Source: Planococcus donghaensis
Lineage (GTDB): Bacteria; Bacillota; Bacilli; Bacillales_A; Planococcaceae
NCBI RefSeq assembly: GCF_001687665.2
Contig: NZ_CP016543.2
Coordinates: forward strand, 3,224,001 to 3,288,000
Reading direction: 5' to 3'
DNA length: 64,000 nucleotides
Shown: piece by piece, positions 17,416 to 27,215 of the stretch
How the letters are laid out: each line of letters opens with the position of its first letter
Numbering within the stretch: position 1 is the stretch's first letter
Notes under the pieces: generated by a model
Told to the model about the DNA's origin: nothing
Seen by the model: the letters and a program-made list of their open reading frames with translations, nothing else
Databases searched by the model: none
Position numbers and translations under genes: made by a program

Positions 17416-18444
17416 ATGACTAAAATGAAAGCCGTCGGATTATATAATCATTTACCAATCGATAACCAGGAAAGTTTAGTAGATTTAGAAATAGAAAAGC
17501 CTCGCCCAACAAAACAGGATCTTTTAGTACGTGTTGAAGCTATAGGTATGAATCCAGTCGATTCCAAAGTACGTGAGTCGAACGGAGAAAAGTTAACAGA
17601 ACCTAAAATACTTGGGTGGGATGTTTCGGGTATTGTAGAAGAGGTTGGTCCTGAATGTACGCTCTTTCAGCCAGGAGATAAAGTCTATTACGCAGGAGAT
17701 ATTACTCGTCAAGGAGGCAACAGTGAGTTTCATCTAGTTGATGAACGAATTGTTGGCACAAAGCCAGAGTCTTTGAGTTTTGCCGAAGCTGCAGCACTCC
17801 CTCTCACGACAATTACGGCTTATGAAAGCTTATTTGATCGCCTTGCTATCAGCTCAGATTCTGATACAAACAAAGGGAAAACCATTTTGATTATTGGAGC
17901 TGCAGGTGGTGTTGGCTCTATTGCTACTCAATTGGCTAAAAAGGTCGGCATGACTGTAATTGGAACGACTTCTCGCCCTGAAACAAAAGAATGGGTACTA
18001 AATCTTGGTGCCGATGCTACCATCAATCATTATGAATCTTTTACTTCACAGTTGCAGGAATTAGGTTTTAGTAGCGTGGATTATATTCTTTGTCTCAATG
18101 CTACACAAAAACATTGGGGAAATATGGCCGAAGCGATTGCCCCTCAAGGGAAAATTTGTTCTATTGTAGAATCAGATGAGCCTCTTGATTTAACTTTACT
18201 GAAAAATAAAAGTGTAAGTTTTGTATGGGAGTTTATGTTTACACGCTCTATGTTCCAAACAGAAGATATGATTAACCAACATTACTTGTTAAATGAAGTA
18301 GCCGATTCAATCGATCAAAATGAACTAAAGACTACATTGAACAAACGATTGACTCCTATAAATGCTGAAAATGTCAAAGCAGCTCATCGATTGCTCGAGT
18401 CCGGTGCTGCTATTGGAAAAATTGTAATCGAGAAATTCAACTAA
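17416..18444 (+). CDS. Zinc-type alcohol dehydrogenase-like oxidoreductase (MDR superfamily)
   Basis: A 342-residue medium-chain dehydrogenase/reductase. It has the GroES-like N-terminal domain (KILGWDVSGIVEEVG) and a nucleotide-binding domain with IIGAAGGVGSIATQLAKK. The ending LLESGAAIGKIVIEKF fits the 'zinc-binding alcohol dehydrogenase family protein' group (TIGR02817-like), which lacks the zinc cysteines of true ADHs and usually reduces quinones or enals with NADPH. ATG 17416 is ten bases behind GGAAG; 37 upstream in-frame codons are not supported. The divergent HxlR gene suggests electrophile induction. Confidence 0.88.
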   Translation: MTKMKAVGLYNHLPIDNQESLVDLEIEKPRPTKQDLLVRVEAIGMNPVDSKVRESNGEKLTEPKILGWDVSGIVEEVGPECTLFQPGDKVYYAGDITRQGGNSEFHLVDERIVGTKPESLSFAEAAALPLTTITAYESLFDRLAISSDSDTNKGKTILIIGAAGGVGSIATQLAKKVGMTVIGTTSRPETKEWVLNLGADATINHYESFTSQLQELGFSSVDYILCLNATQKHWGNMAEAIAPQGKICSIVESDEPLDLTLLKNKSVSFVWEFMFTRSMFQTEDMINQHYLLNEVADSIDQNELKTTLNKRLTPINAENVKAAHRLLESGAAIGKIVIEKFN

Positions 18445-18475
18445 ATAATAAGCTTCATCACAAGCTGTTAACTTT

Positions 18476-18514
18476 AAACCCCCGCCTCTGCCAAAGCAGT
18501 GACGGGGGTTTTTA
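18476..18514. terminator. Bidirectional terminator
   Basis: AAACCCCCG pairs with CGGGGGTTT, with an inner CTGC/GCAG stem, followed by T residues; it separates two converging genes. Confidence 0.85.
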
Positions 18515-18543
18515 TCCTTCTATGGCGCAAATATCATGCTGTT

Positions 18544-19656
18544 TCAGGTTGCAATATAACTTGGACAAATCCGATTTCTTCCTGTACGTTTTGCCTTATA
18601 CAAGCAATCATCCGCAACATCCACGATTTCCACTGTGTCACTCACTGTTTCTGGATAAGTGGCTACACCTATTGAAACCGTTATTTGAATTTCTTCTTTC
18701 GATGAAATTTCAAACTTATGCTGTTCTACTGCTATTCTTATGCGCTCAGCTATTTCTATAGCATATTGATGAGGACAGTCTGGCAGAATCACGGAAAATT
18801 CCTCTCCCCCATTTCTCGAAACCACATCAAATGAGCGAGTACTGTTTTGCAACACTTTCCCTAACTCAACCAAAATCTTATCGCCTATTGGATGCCCGTA
18901 TGTATCGTTCACGTGTTTAAAGTGGTCAATATCGATCATCAATAAGGACAATCTCTCATTTTTCTCCGTTGCATTGCTGATCAAATCATTCCAAACGCTG
19001 TCGAATTGCCGTACATTGTTTAAACCGGTAAGAAAATCAGTTGTCGAATCTTTTTCATATTTCATCAATAAATATTGTGTTTTTCGTATATACCTAACAA
19101 ACATGACTGAAGTCAGTCCACCTATTGTAGAAACCATCCAGTATGAGAAAATTAAGCTTTTTAAAACTGTAACATCCTTTACTAAATACCAAATGATAAT
19201 ACTAAAAGAAATATTTGATAAGATAATCATTAGAAAGCTTTGTTGATATGCGTTCTTTCTAAAATCTGTACTTTTACATAATTTATGAATGACAATAAAA
19301 CCTAAAATTAATACAGTCATCAAAATCATGGCTGCAATTGCAGATGTGGTAAATCCAAACATAAACCTTGTTAAAATAATTAAAATAGCACTAATAATAG
19401 CTTGAGGCACCCCGATAAAGATGATCAACAACATAACTGGTAAAAAGCGCAAATCCACCATCGTTTCAGTGGATACTTGTATGGAAAAAAACATTAAAAA
19501 ATAGCCTAATATACCTCCTGCAAAACCATCTATTAAAATCGAGATGATACGATTTTTTTGCTCTAACCTAAGTTTCATTCTGATTTGTAAATAAATAAAA
19601 ATTAGAGAAACCATTATACAAAGATTCACAAATAAATCAGTCAATATTGTCGCCAA
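18544..19656 (-). CDS. Membrane diguanylate cyclase (5TMR-LYT-like sensor plus GGDEF)
   Basis: A 370-residue protein with about six membrane helices in residues 1-200 (a sensor like the 5TMR region of LytS) and a C-terminal GGDEF domain. The active-site variant is GGEEF. The upstream RSFD, five residues before it, is an RxxD product-inhibition I-site, so this looks like a functional, feedback-inhibited c-di-GMP synthase. DFLTGLNNVRQFD and MIDIDHFKHVNDTYGH are typical. There is no EAL domain. The start is a TTG behind GGGAGG. The DUF1761 gene lies 56 bases upstream on the same strand and may be cotranscribed. Confidence 0.9.
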   Translation of the reverse strand: MATILTDLFVNLCIMVSLIFIYLQIRMKLRLEQKNRIISILIDGFAGGILGYFLMFFSIQVSTETMVDLRFLPVMLLIIFIGVPQAIISAILIILTRFMFGFTTSAIAAMILMTVLILGFIVIHKLCKSTDFRKNAYQQSFLMIILSNISFSIIIWYLVKDVTVLKSLIFSYWMVSTIGGLTSVMFVRYIRKTQYLLMKYEKDSTTDFLTGLNNVRQFDSVWNDLISNATEKNERLSLLMIDIDHFKHVNDTYGHPIGDKILVELGKVLQNSTRSFDVVSRNGGEEFSVILPDCPHQYAIEIAERIRIAVEQHKFEISSKEEIQITVSIGVATYPETVSDTVEIVDVADDCLYKAKRTGRNRICPSYIAT

Positions 19657-19712
19657 AAATAATCCTCCCTAATATCCTAAACTACCGCATATAATATTCT
19701 GTCTCAAGTGTA

Positions 19713-20087
19713 TTAATTTAAAAAACCATGCAATGCTCCTAATAACGTAAAGATGATTAAGTGATCTCCGATAGCAATTGCACAGTTTTTTGCACTGACA
19801 AGCCCAAATAATGTATTTTTCAAATAGACGATTGAAATTAAGAAGCCTACAATACTCCCTACTGCAACTCCGCCCAACAGACTACTCGAACTAGTTGCTT
19901 GAACAAGAACCCCAATGAAGATAGAACTGATAAATGCTACGATTACCGATACGACATATTTTAATGGGCCTGTGCTTTGATTTTTCTTTCCAACTAAGAC
20001 AGTGTAATAAACTCCACCATAAATCATATACAAAATCCCACCAGCTAAAATCGCCCAATAATTTAAAGAGCTTATGTCTATCAACAT
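19713..20087 (-). CDS. Small membrane protein, DUF1761-like
   Basis: A 124-residue protein with four predicted membrane helices: NYWAILAGGILYMIYGGVYY, YVVSVIVAFISSIFIGVLV, LLGGVAVGSIVGFLISIVYL and a C-terminal helix with the IGDHLIIFTLLGALHGFL segment. The helix pattern, including the Y-x-G/W motif after the first helix, resembles DUF1761 proteins of unknown function. GAGGAAATTAT precedes the ATG. It precedes a diguanylate cyclase gene on the same strand without an intervening terminator, so a shared transcript is plausible. No function can be assigned. Confidence 0.65.
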   Translation of the reverse strand: MLIDISSLNYWAILAGGILYMIYGGVYYTVLVGKKNQSTGPLKYVVSVIVAFISSIFIGVLVQATSSSSLLGGVAVGSIVGFLISIVYLKNTLFGLVSAKNCAIAIGDHLIIFTLLGALHGFLN

Positions 20088-20410
20088 ATAATTTCCTCTT
20101 TTCTATATAGATTAAAGTCTTACTTAGTAAACATCCATTAGCTATTCTGTATAATGATAAAATATGCGTTTCTATCACTATACTCTATTACCTTGTTTTT
20201 TTACATATCCTGCACTTTATTATAATTTATTGATAAAATTATGATAATCCCATTTTTCGCTAACTATAAATAAAATCTTTGTTCTATTCCTTATTGGATG
20301 GTAATAAAACCAGTATAAAGTTCAACAAATTTCATGTTACTAGCTCGAGAATGTTATGATTAAAGATATATAATTAACTTTTTAGATATAAGTGCATAAG
20401 GAGGTTTACA
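20088..20410. other. Divergent intergenic region before rsbQ
   Basis: An AT-rich gap of about 320 bases between the DUF1761 gene and rsbQ. TATAAT-like stretches occur (for example near 20368) but no well-spaced -35 partner and no sigma-B consensus (GTTT-N13-15-GGGWAW) is evident. Confidence 0.4.
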
Positions 20411-21256
20411 ATGAACCAGAATGTCTTAACTCGAAACAATGTCAGAATTATAGGTTCCGGAAAACAAGCTATGATATTTGCCCCTGGATTTGGCTGCGAT
20501 CAAACTGTTTGGAATTTAGTTGTTAAATCGTTTGAAAAAGATTATCAAATTGTTTTATTTGATTATGTAGGACTTGGACTTTCAGATGTTAAGGCATATG
20601 ATTCTGATAAATACAGTAAACTTTCCGGCTATGTACAAGATGTATTAGATGTTTGTTCAACATTAAATTTAAAAAACGCTATATTAGTAGGTCATTCTGT
20701 TGGAGCAATGGTTGGTATGCTTGCTTCATTACGTAAACCCGAGTACTTTTCTCACCTCATTATGATTAGTCCATCTGCATGTTACTTAAATGACCCACCG
20801 GGGTACATTGGCGGTTTTGAAAAAGAGGATTTAATCGGTTTAATGGACTTAATGGCTAAAAATTATATTGGTTGGGCGAATATTTTTTCGGCAACTGCTT
20901 TAAATAACCCAAACCTTCCCAAGGTCGGAAAAGAAATCGAAGATCGTTTCTGCTCTACCGATCCTGTAATTGCTCGCAATTTTGCTGAAGCATGCTTTTT
21001 TGCTGATAATCGTCAAGATTTATCAAAAGTATCACTTCCAACTTTAATTTTGCAATGTGCTAACGATATAATTGCGCCAGAATCGGCCGGCGAGTACATG
21101 AACCAACGTTTGCCAAATAGCACGATCAACTATATGAATGCGACAGGTCATTTCCCACACATGAGTCACCCCGAAGAAACTACGCAACTCATACGTGAGT
21201 ATCTTTTAGAAACCTCAGTTTCCCTGGAAAAAGAGGATGTAGGTGGTCTAACGTAA
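20411..21256 (+). CDS. rsbQ: RsbQ, alpha/beta hydrolase partner of RsbP
   Basis: A 281-residue alpha/beta hydrolase. The catalytic triad falls at Ser96 (VGHSVGAM), Asp219 (QCANDII) and His247 (ATGHFPHM), the same numbering I recall for B. subtilis RsbQ. RsbQ is needed with the PAS-PP2C phosphatase RsbP to activate sigma-B under energy stress, probably by making or delivering a small hydrophobic ligand. AAGGAGG precedes the ATG. The stop overlaps the rsbP start by one base (TAATG), typical of a coupled pair. Confidence 0.92.
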   Translation: MNQNVLTRNNVRIIGSGKQAMIFAPGFGCDQTVWNLVVKSFEKDYQIVLFDYVGLGLSDVKAYDSDKYSKLSGYVQDVLDVCSTLNLKNAILVGHSVGAMVGMLASLRKPEYFSHLIMISPSACYLNDPPGYIGGFEKEDLIGLMDLMAKNYIGWANIFSATALNNPNLPKVGKEIEDRFCSTDPVIARNFAEACFFADNRQDLSKVSLPTLILQCANDIIAPESAGEYMNQRLPNSTINYMNATGHFPHMSHPEETTQLIREYLLETSVSLEKEDVGGLT

Positions 21257-22467
21257 TGAATGAACAACTAAACCAAGCACCGTGTGGATTTCTTACACTT
21301 ACGAAGGATGGCATCATTTTATCTGTAAACGAGACATTGCTTCGAGTGCTTGATTTCTCTTCAGATGAACTTGTTGGGCAACATATTAATAAGACACTTA
21401 CCAAATCAACGCGTATTTTTTTCCACCTGTATTTCATGCAACTTGTAACAGTTCAACATCGGGTAGAAGAAATGTACCTCTCATTAAACTCTAAACATGA
21501 TGAGGATACGCCTGTCCTTATTAATGCAGTCCTAAATGAACAGCAAGACCAAGAGGTTATTTCCTGCATTATTGTCCCTATTCGGAAACGAAGTGAATAC
21601 GAAAATCAATTGCTTATTGCTAAAAAAGTAGCTGAAGACGCTTTTAAAGAAAAAGAAAAAGCACATCTGCAGTTAGAAATTGCTCTTCAAAATCTGGAAG
21701 CAAACCAAAAAGAGCTTTTAGAAATTAATAAACAAAACCAAAAGTATAATCTAGATACTTACCGGGAATTACAACTTGCAAAAAAAATACAAGAGCGCTC
21801 CTTAACTAAACCTATTTGTAACGATAGCATTCATATCGAATCTTACTATAAAGCTTCAAGTGGATTATCTGGCGATATTTATGGTTTCTATAAAATTAAT
21901 GAGCATCAATACGGCATCATCTTGCTAGATGTGATGGGTCATGGTATTTCTTCTGCACTTATAACCATGTCTTTGCAATCCTTATTCCAGCGACTTATTT
22001 CAACCGGTGTTTCGGCAAGTATGGTCATGAAAGAGTTGGATCATCACTTACACACCTTGTTTCCTAGCGATGAAAGTGTTTGGCATTATTGTACAGCTAT
22101 CTATTTGTTTATCGATACAGCAAAACACACGATTGAATATGTTAATGCGGGACATCCACCATTGATCTACCAAGACTCAGATGGGGAGCAACTCGAGTTA
22201 TATGCAAGTTCTCCTCCCCTTGGAACGTTTGACAATATTCATTTTGAAACAAAGACCTTTTCATATAAAAAAGGATCTCGAATCATCTTGTATACAGATG
22301 GCGTATCCGAATCGCTCGAACCCGAACCTATAAATTCCCTATTATTAAAACACTCTGCCCTTTCTTTACTGCAATTCAAAGAAAAGATTTTGCACTCCCT
22401 CGACAATCAAAAAGAAACAAATCATAAAAAAGACGATCAATGCTTTATAGTGGTCGATTTAAAATAA
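21256..22467 (+). CDS. rsbP: RsbP, PAS-PP2C energy-stress phosphatase
   Basis: A 403-residue protein with an N-terminal PAS domain (residues ~1-115, starting PCGFLTLTKDGIILSVNETLL), a coiled-coil linker (~120-175, rich in KEKEKAHLQLE repeats) and a C-terminal PP2C/SpoIIE phosphatase domain. Metal-binding aspartates are in GLSGDIYGF, LLDVMGHG and the terminal KKDDQCFIVV. RsbP dephosphorylates the anti-anti-sigma factor RsbV, freeing sigma-B when ATP falls. Length and architecture match B. subtilis RsbP. The neighbouring rsbQ supports the assignment. Confidence 0.92.
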   Translation: MNEQLNQAPCGFLTLTKDGIILSVNETLLRVLDFSSDELVGQHINKTLTKSTRIFFHLYFMQLVTVQHRVEEMYLSLNSKHDEDTPVLINAVLNEQQDQEVISCIIVPIRKRSEYENQLLIAKKVAEDAFKEKEKAHLQLEIALQNLEANQKELLEINKQNQKYNLDTYRELQLAKKIQERSLTKPICNDSIHIESYYKASSGLSGDIYGFYKINEHQYGIILLDVMGHGISSALITMSLQSLFQRLISTGVSASMVMKELDHHLHTLFPSDESVWHYCTAIYLFIDTAKHTIEYVNAGHPPLIYQDSDGEQLELYASSPPLGTFDNIHFETKTFSYKKGSRIILYTDGVSESLEPEPINSLLLKHSALSLLQFKEKILHSLDNQKETNHKKDDQCFIVVDLK

Positions 22468-22494
22468 AAAACGCTTGAAATTCAAGCGCTATAG

Positions 22495-22535
22495 ACTGTA
22501 GAGCATCTCGATTCGAGATGTCTACAGTTTTTTTT
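22495..22535. terminator. Bidirectional terminator after rsbP
   Basis: ACTGTAGA and TCTACAGT enclose a CATCTCGA/TCGAGATG stem, followed by eight T residues. A second small hairpin (GCTTGAA/TTCAAGC) precedes it at 22471-22490. Confidence 0.88.
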
Positions 22536-22578
22536 ATGTTAAAAAATCGCTCTGATCGCTCTTGTGTAGTCATCACTT

Positions 22579-25020
22579 TCACGCTCTTTTAATCTTATCC
22601 TCTAGTTGAAAAAAACGATTATTTCGGATCATTGCAGTGGCATGCTCTTTAGAAACAGCTGCACTATAATAATAGCCTTGAATTTGATCGACTCCATAAG
22701 TAGTCAGCAACTCTTTTTGTTCTTCTGTTTCGACGCCCTCTGCTACGAGTTGGCACCCCAAACCATGTCCCATTGTAATAATGGCTCTTGTGATGCTCTT
22801 CATTTCTTTTTTCTCTAGGATATCTTTAATGAATGAACGATCAATTTTGATGGTATCGATAGGAAATCGTTTTAAGTAACTTAAAGAGGAATAGCCTGTT
22901 CCAAAATCATCAATCGAAACTTTAATGCCTAGCTTCTTTAAATTTTCAATCGACTTTAATACATATTCTTCGTTATTAATGAGCAGACTTTCTGTCAACT
23001 CTAACTCCAACCATTTGCCCTCTAAACCTGTTTCTTTTAAAATTTCAGTAACTGTTTGAACTAGACTTCCATAATGAAATTGATAAGCCGAGATGTTGAT
23101 CGCCATTACCACAGGCGGAAGCCCTTCATCTTGCCATTTCTTATTTTGCATACACGCTTGGCGTAACACCCATTTACCAATTGGATTGATCAATCCGGTT
23201 TCTTCTGCGAGCGGGATAAATTCACTAGGCGATATTGTTCCTAATTCGGGGTGGAACCAGCGAATCAACGCTTCCATTCCTCCAATTTCTTCTGAGGGCA
23301 TTTTTATTTTTGGTTGATAATATACTTGAAACTCTTCTAACTCTAACGCTTTGCGTATATTATTTTCCAATTGTAACCTTCTGACAGGTTGATGATTAAA
23401 TTCATTTTGATAAAAGACATAATTTGATTTGCCGGACTCTTTTGCTTTGTACATGGCGATATCCGCATTTTTGATCAATAGTTCACTGTTGCTTCCATCT
23501 ATTGGATACATGCTTATACCAATACTTGTACTAATGTAATACTCATTGTTTTTCAAGAAAAATGGCTGTAAAATGGTTTCATTTATTTCTTTTGCCATAT
23601 CGTGTACTACTACTTTGTTTTTTATATTACTAAGTAGAACCGTAAATTCATCTCCCCCAAACCGGGAAACAATTGTAGTTTCCGGTACACAATTCGTTAA
23701 GCGACTTGCAACTTCCTTAAGCAAAGAATCACCAGTAGAATGCCCCATTGTATCGTTAATTATTTTGAAACGATCCAAATCAATAAATAACACCGCAAAC
23801 GCTTGCTGATTTTTCTCATTCTTAATAGAGTCTATGAGGTGATCGACTTTCTTTTGAAACAAAACCCGATTTGGAAGCTCGGTTAATGCATCGTAATGAG
23901 CTTGTTTTGTGAGGTCTTTTTGATATCCATTAATTTCATTAAATATTTTATTGATAATTCCCCACGCACCTACTATAAATAAGAGCAAAATAAGAAACGT
24001 GACATACATAACCACATTAGAAAATGATAAAAAGGCATTACGGGGAACTGGTTTTATCAATCCTACTACCCAATCCATATCATCACTAAATTTCACATTT
24101 TCATACGCTACAAAATAGTCTTTTCCGTCTTTTTGAATCACGTGAGTCCCTTTTATCGTTTGACTAATTTGGTCCCATAATTCTGTGTTTCCAGTCAATT
24201 CATTTACATGCGGGAGTGTTACCTCTCCTTGGAATTCTCCAAACTCTTCTTCTGAAAGATTAGCTGCATTCTCTACTGTTGCGGCAATAGAATCTTTCTT
24301 CTCTTGAGTACTGCTAGCGATTAAGTCACCATTATTATTAATTACAAAAGCTTCAAATTCATTATTATCACTATCGATTAATTCATTTGATAAATACGAT
24401 AAGTTAACTTCGTAATGAATCAGTCCTACTTTTTTTCCTTTATAAGGACCATTTTCTTGTATCACCAAAGGGGTTACGTTTCCAAAAACCCAACGTCTAC
24501 TATCGGCTGACACATAAGGCATAGATTGGTATACTTCTCCACGATTTACCGCCATCGCCGCTTGATAAAATGGTTGTTGTTTTTCGGAAGGAGAAAGATC
24601 ATGGCTATGAGCAATTTCTTCATCTACTCGAACAACTTCTTCTCCGTTATGTGTGTCATCTAAAAAACACGCTTCATCAGTTTCAGGAATTTGTTCTTTA
24701 ACATATTGGAATGCTTTTACTTGCTGTTCTCTCCAGTACTCTTTTCGTTCTGGCTCTGTATAGTACTTTTCCCATGCCGGGTTATTAGCCAACAACAACA
24801 CCGTTTGACGCATTTTCGCTAATTCTTTATCCACCAAATTTGCCACTTGGTTATTTTCTGTTTCTAACTCTGCCAAAGATAGTTCTTCAAATTTTTTCTC
24901 ATTAATAAAATATAAAATTAATACAGGTACGATGCATATGACTACAGATAAGAGCATTAATCTACGTTTTGATGTCTTTTCGTTAAACATACTGAGATCT
25001 ACCTTTCTTAGCTGAGTCAT
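22579..25020 (-). CDS. dCache-GGDEF-EAL membrane c-di-GMP enzyme
   Basis: About 813 residues. One N-terminal membrane helix ([19 protein letters not shown]) is followed by a ~300-residue extracellular double-Cache-like sensor and a second helix near residue 355 ([17 protein letters not shown]). GGDEF ([12 protein letters not shown]) and EAL domains follow. Both active sites look intact: [42 protein letters not shown]. The RxxD I-site is absent (PETT). It probably makes and/or degrades c-di-GMP in response to an external ligand. ATG 25020 (MTQLRKVD) has GAAGG five bases upstream; ATG 24990 (MFNEKTSK), behind AAAGG, is also possible. Confidence 0.9.
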   Translation of the reverse strand: MTQLRKVDLSMFNEKTSKRRLMLLSVVICIVPVLILYFINEKKFEELSLAELETENNQVANLVDKELAKMRQTVLLLANNPAWEKYYTEPERKEYWREQQVKAFQYVKEQIPETDEACFLDDTHNGEEVVRVDEEIAHSHDLSPSEKQQPFYQAAMAVNRGEVYQSMPYVSADSRRWVFGNVTPLVIQENGPYKGKKVGLIHYEVNLSYLSNELIDSDNNEFEAFVINNNGDLIASSTQEKKDSIAATVENAANLSEEEFGEFQGEVTLPHVNELTGNTELWDQISQTIKGTHVIQKDGKDYFVAYENVKFSDDMDWVVGLIKPVPRNAFLSFSNVVMYVTFLILLLFIVGAWGIINKIFNEINGYQKDLTKQAHYDALTELPNRVLFQKKVDHLIDSIKNEKNQQAFAVLFIDLDRFKIINDTMGHSTGDSLLKEVASRLTNCVPETTIVSRFGGDEFTVLLSNIKNKVVVHDMAKEINETILQPFFLKNNEYYISTSIGISMYPIDGSNSELLIKNADIAMYKAKESGKSNYVFYQNEFNHQPVRRLQLENNIRKALELEEFQVYYQPKIKMPSEEIGGMEALIRWFHPELGTISPSEFIPLAEETGLINPIGKWVLRQACMQNKKWQDEGLPPVVMAINISAYQFHYGSLVQTVTEILKETGLEGKWLELELTESLLINNEEYVLKSIENLKKLGIKVSIDDFGTGYSSLSYLKRFPIDTIKIDRSFIKDILEKKEMKSITRAIITMGHGLGCQLVAEGVETEEQKELLTTYGVDQIQGYYYSAAVSKEHATAMIRNNRFFQLEDKIKRA

Positions 25021-25311
25021 AACTACCTTCAAATATTTTAACGTATCTGTATTTTTAAAAGTATCAAATAAATGAAAATTTAGTCTTTTTTTATGTTACA
25101 AATTAACTGTAGAACAAGTTATATTTACCCATATTATTATATCATTTTAAACTAAAATATACTTAATTTATATACAAAAATTAGGTTTTTATAGTTATAA
25201 ATTATAAATTACTCAAACTCAAGTTAAGCAGTGACCTATATTTAAATCTATGATAATGAATGTTATAGTGGAAAAAACTTCTACTAAAGATTCTAGAAAT
25301 AGGAGCGGATT

Positions 25312-25899
25312 ATGATGACATCTAAGAAAGAAGAAATTATTTATAAAGCTTCGTTACTTATCCATTCTCTTGGCTATACAAATACGAAGTTAAGTGATAT
25401 TTTAACTTCGAGTGGGATTGGAAAAGGACAATTTTATCATTATTTTACTTCCAAACAAGATCTTGCTGATGCCGTTGTAGAATATTTAATCGGTAATATG
25501 AAACATGACATTTTCGACGAAATTTTGGATCGACCAATTGCTCCGAAATTGAGATTAAATCAAATGTTAGATAAGTTGTGCGCTATGCAATTTGAAAATC
25601 AAGCTCAAAGTGGTTGTGCCTTGGGAAATTTAGCAATTGAAATTAGTGAAAACGAACCGATACTTAGAGATAAAGTTGCTTCTTTTTTTAAACAGTGGGA
25701 AGAGAAAATCCAACGAGCTTTAGATGAATTACAACAACAAAGACAGTTGGATACGAATTTGGATACAGCAAAATATTCACAGGCGATGATTGCCATGATT
25801 GAAGGAGCTATTTTGCTTATGAAAAATAAACAAGATATTCAAGTCCTATATGACATTACTGATGTTATTCGCACTGAGTACAATTTAAACGAAGAATAG
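25312..25899 (+). CDS. TetR-family transcriptional regulator
   Basis: A 195-residue regulator with an N-terminal TetR helix-turn-helix (LGYTNTKLSDILTSSGIGKG then QFYHYFTSKQDLADAVV) and a ligand-binding C-terminal domain. AGGAG lies before the start; the first or second ATG may be used. It precedes an old yellow enzyme and a quinone-reductase-like gene. An inverted repeat of TetR-operator type lies in the promoter of the former, so it probably represses these two genes until an electrophilic or xenobiotic ligand binds. A hairpin terminator overlaps its stop codon. Confidence 0.92.
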   Translation: MMTSKKEEIIYKASLLIHSLGYTNTKLSDILTSSGIGKGQFYHYFTSKQDLADAVVEYLIGNMKHDIFDEILDRPIAPKLRLNQMLDKLCAMQFENQAQSGCALGNLAIEISENEPILRDKVASFFKQWEEKIQRALDELQQQRQLDTNLDTAKYSQAMIAMIEGAILLMKNKQDIQVLYDITDVIRTEYNLNEE

Positions 25900-25937
25900 A
25901 GAATCATAAAAATTGACTCTATTCTTCTTTTTTTGTT
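25890..25937 (+). terminator. Terminator overlapping the tetR-family stop codon
   Basis: GAAGAATAGAG (25891-25901) pairs with CTCTATTCTTC, followed by a T-tract. Confidence 0.8.
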
Positions 25938-25945
25938 ATCCTTTT

Positions 25946-25967
25946 TTGTACCGACTGGTAGGTACAA
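25946..25967 (+). promoter_or_regulatory. Probable TetR-family operator
   Basis: TTGTACC (25946-25952) and GGTACAA (25961-25967) form a perfect inverted repeat with an inner TACC-GACT-GGTA. It lies 80 bases before the old yellow enzyme gene. Confidence 0.65.
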
Positions 25968-26054
25968 CTTTTATACCAGTTTACTTTTTCTTTTGAAGGG
26001 AAACTAATTCACATATATGGCACGTTTATAAATTTAACAAGGAAGGTGATTATT

Positions 26055-27164
26055 TTGACCAACAACCAATTTCAAACATTATTTTCTAAAATAAAAACAG
26101 GAAATGTTACATTAGATAGTCGGGCTGGGCTTGCACCTATGACAAGAACAAGTGCGACTGAAACTGGATTAGCAACTGAAGATATGGCTCAGTATTATGC
26201 TAATTTTGCTAAAGGTGGATTTAGCCTAATCATTACCGAAGGTACTTACACTGATAAGCTTTACAGCCAAGGCTATTTAAACCAACCTGGAATTGCAACC
26301 ACTGAACAAACTGACGCATGGAAACCTGTTGTTCAAGCAGTTCAAGAACAAGGGTCGAAAATATTTCTACAACTAATGCATGCAGGGGCACTTTCACAAG
26401 GAAATCGATTTAAAAAAAATACAATCGCACCTTCTGCCGTTAAACCAAAAGGAGAACAATTGGCATTTTACGGTGGTTCCGGTGAGTTTTCGATGCCTAC
26501 AGAAATGACAAAAGAAGATATTTCTCAACTTATAGAAAGCTTTGTTAAGTCTGCTAAAAATGCAAAAGAAGCTGGCTTTGATGGTGTTGAAATTCATGGA
26601 GCAAATGGATATATTTTGGATCAATTTTTAACTGACTATACAAATCTTAGAACCGACGAATATGGTGGTCCCACAGAAAACCGCTTACGTTTAATCATAG
26701 AAGTTATTGAAGCCGTACGCGATGCTGTAGGAAGTGATTTCCCAGTAGGTATTCGCATTGCTCAAGCTAAAGTAAATGACGCTAATCATAAATGGGTAAA
26801 TGGAATTGACGATGCTAAACTCATTTTCAGCCAAATCGGGCAAGCTGGAGTCGACTATATTCATACATCTGAACCAAATGCGACTGAGTCTGCATTTTCT
26901 GAATCTCCTTCAACATTAGTCGAACTTGCTAAGAAATATGGAAATACAGTGGCAATTGCAAACGGGGCTTTAGAAAATCCTCAACTCGTTGAAGCATTGC
27001 TTAGTAAAGGCAAAGCAGATCTTATCACCATTGGAAAAGGGGCTCTTGCCAATCAAGATTGGCCTAATAAAATATTATCAGGCCAAGAATTAGAGGCATT
27101 TGACTTCCAAAAAATTCTTCTTCCAAAAGCTACTTTAAAAGAATTTGAAATCAATCAAAACTAA
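26055..27164 (+). CDS. Old yellow enzyme-family NADH:flavin oxidoreductase
   Basis: A 369-residue FMN-dependent TIM-barrel enzyme. LAPMTRTSAT at the N-terminus, FLQLMHAGALSQG, and GVEIHGANGYILDQFLTDYTNLRTDEYGG (seen as consecutive pieces) are OYE signatures; the His-Gly-Ala-Asn motif binds substrate. These enzymes reduce activated C=C bonds of enones, quinones and nitro compounds with NAD(P)H. The start appears to be TTG 26055, eight bases behind GGAAGG; the GTG at 26046 overlaps that site. It is followed by a quinone-reductase-like gene and probably controlled by the adjacent TetR regulator. Confidence 0.92.
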   Translation: MTNNQFQTLFSKIKTGNVTLDSRAGLAPMTRTSATETGLATEDMAQYYANFAKGGFSLIITEGTYTDKLYSQGYLNQPGIATTEQTDAWKPVVQAVQEQGSKIFLQLMHAGALSQGNRFKKNTIAPSAVKPKGEQLAFYGGSGEFSMPTEMTKEDISQLIESFVKSAKNAKEAGFDGVEIHGANGYILDQFLTDYTNLRTDEYGGPTENRLRLIIEVIEAVRDAVGSDFPVGIRIAQAKVNDANHKWVNGIDDAKLIFSQIGQAGVDYIHTSEPNATESAFSESPSTLVELAKKYGNTVAIANGALENPQLVEALLSKGKADLITIGKGALANQDWPNKILSGQELEAFDFQKILLPKATLKEFEINQN

Positions 27165-27215
27165 TTAATATAAAAAATCAATTATTTATCTGCGTGTAAA
27201 ATAGGAGGCTATCAA

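Noticed and set aside
20088..20410. Sigma-B promoter for rsbQ
   Set aside because: No GTTT...GGGWAW pair at suitable spacing could be found.
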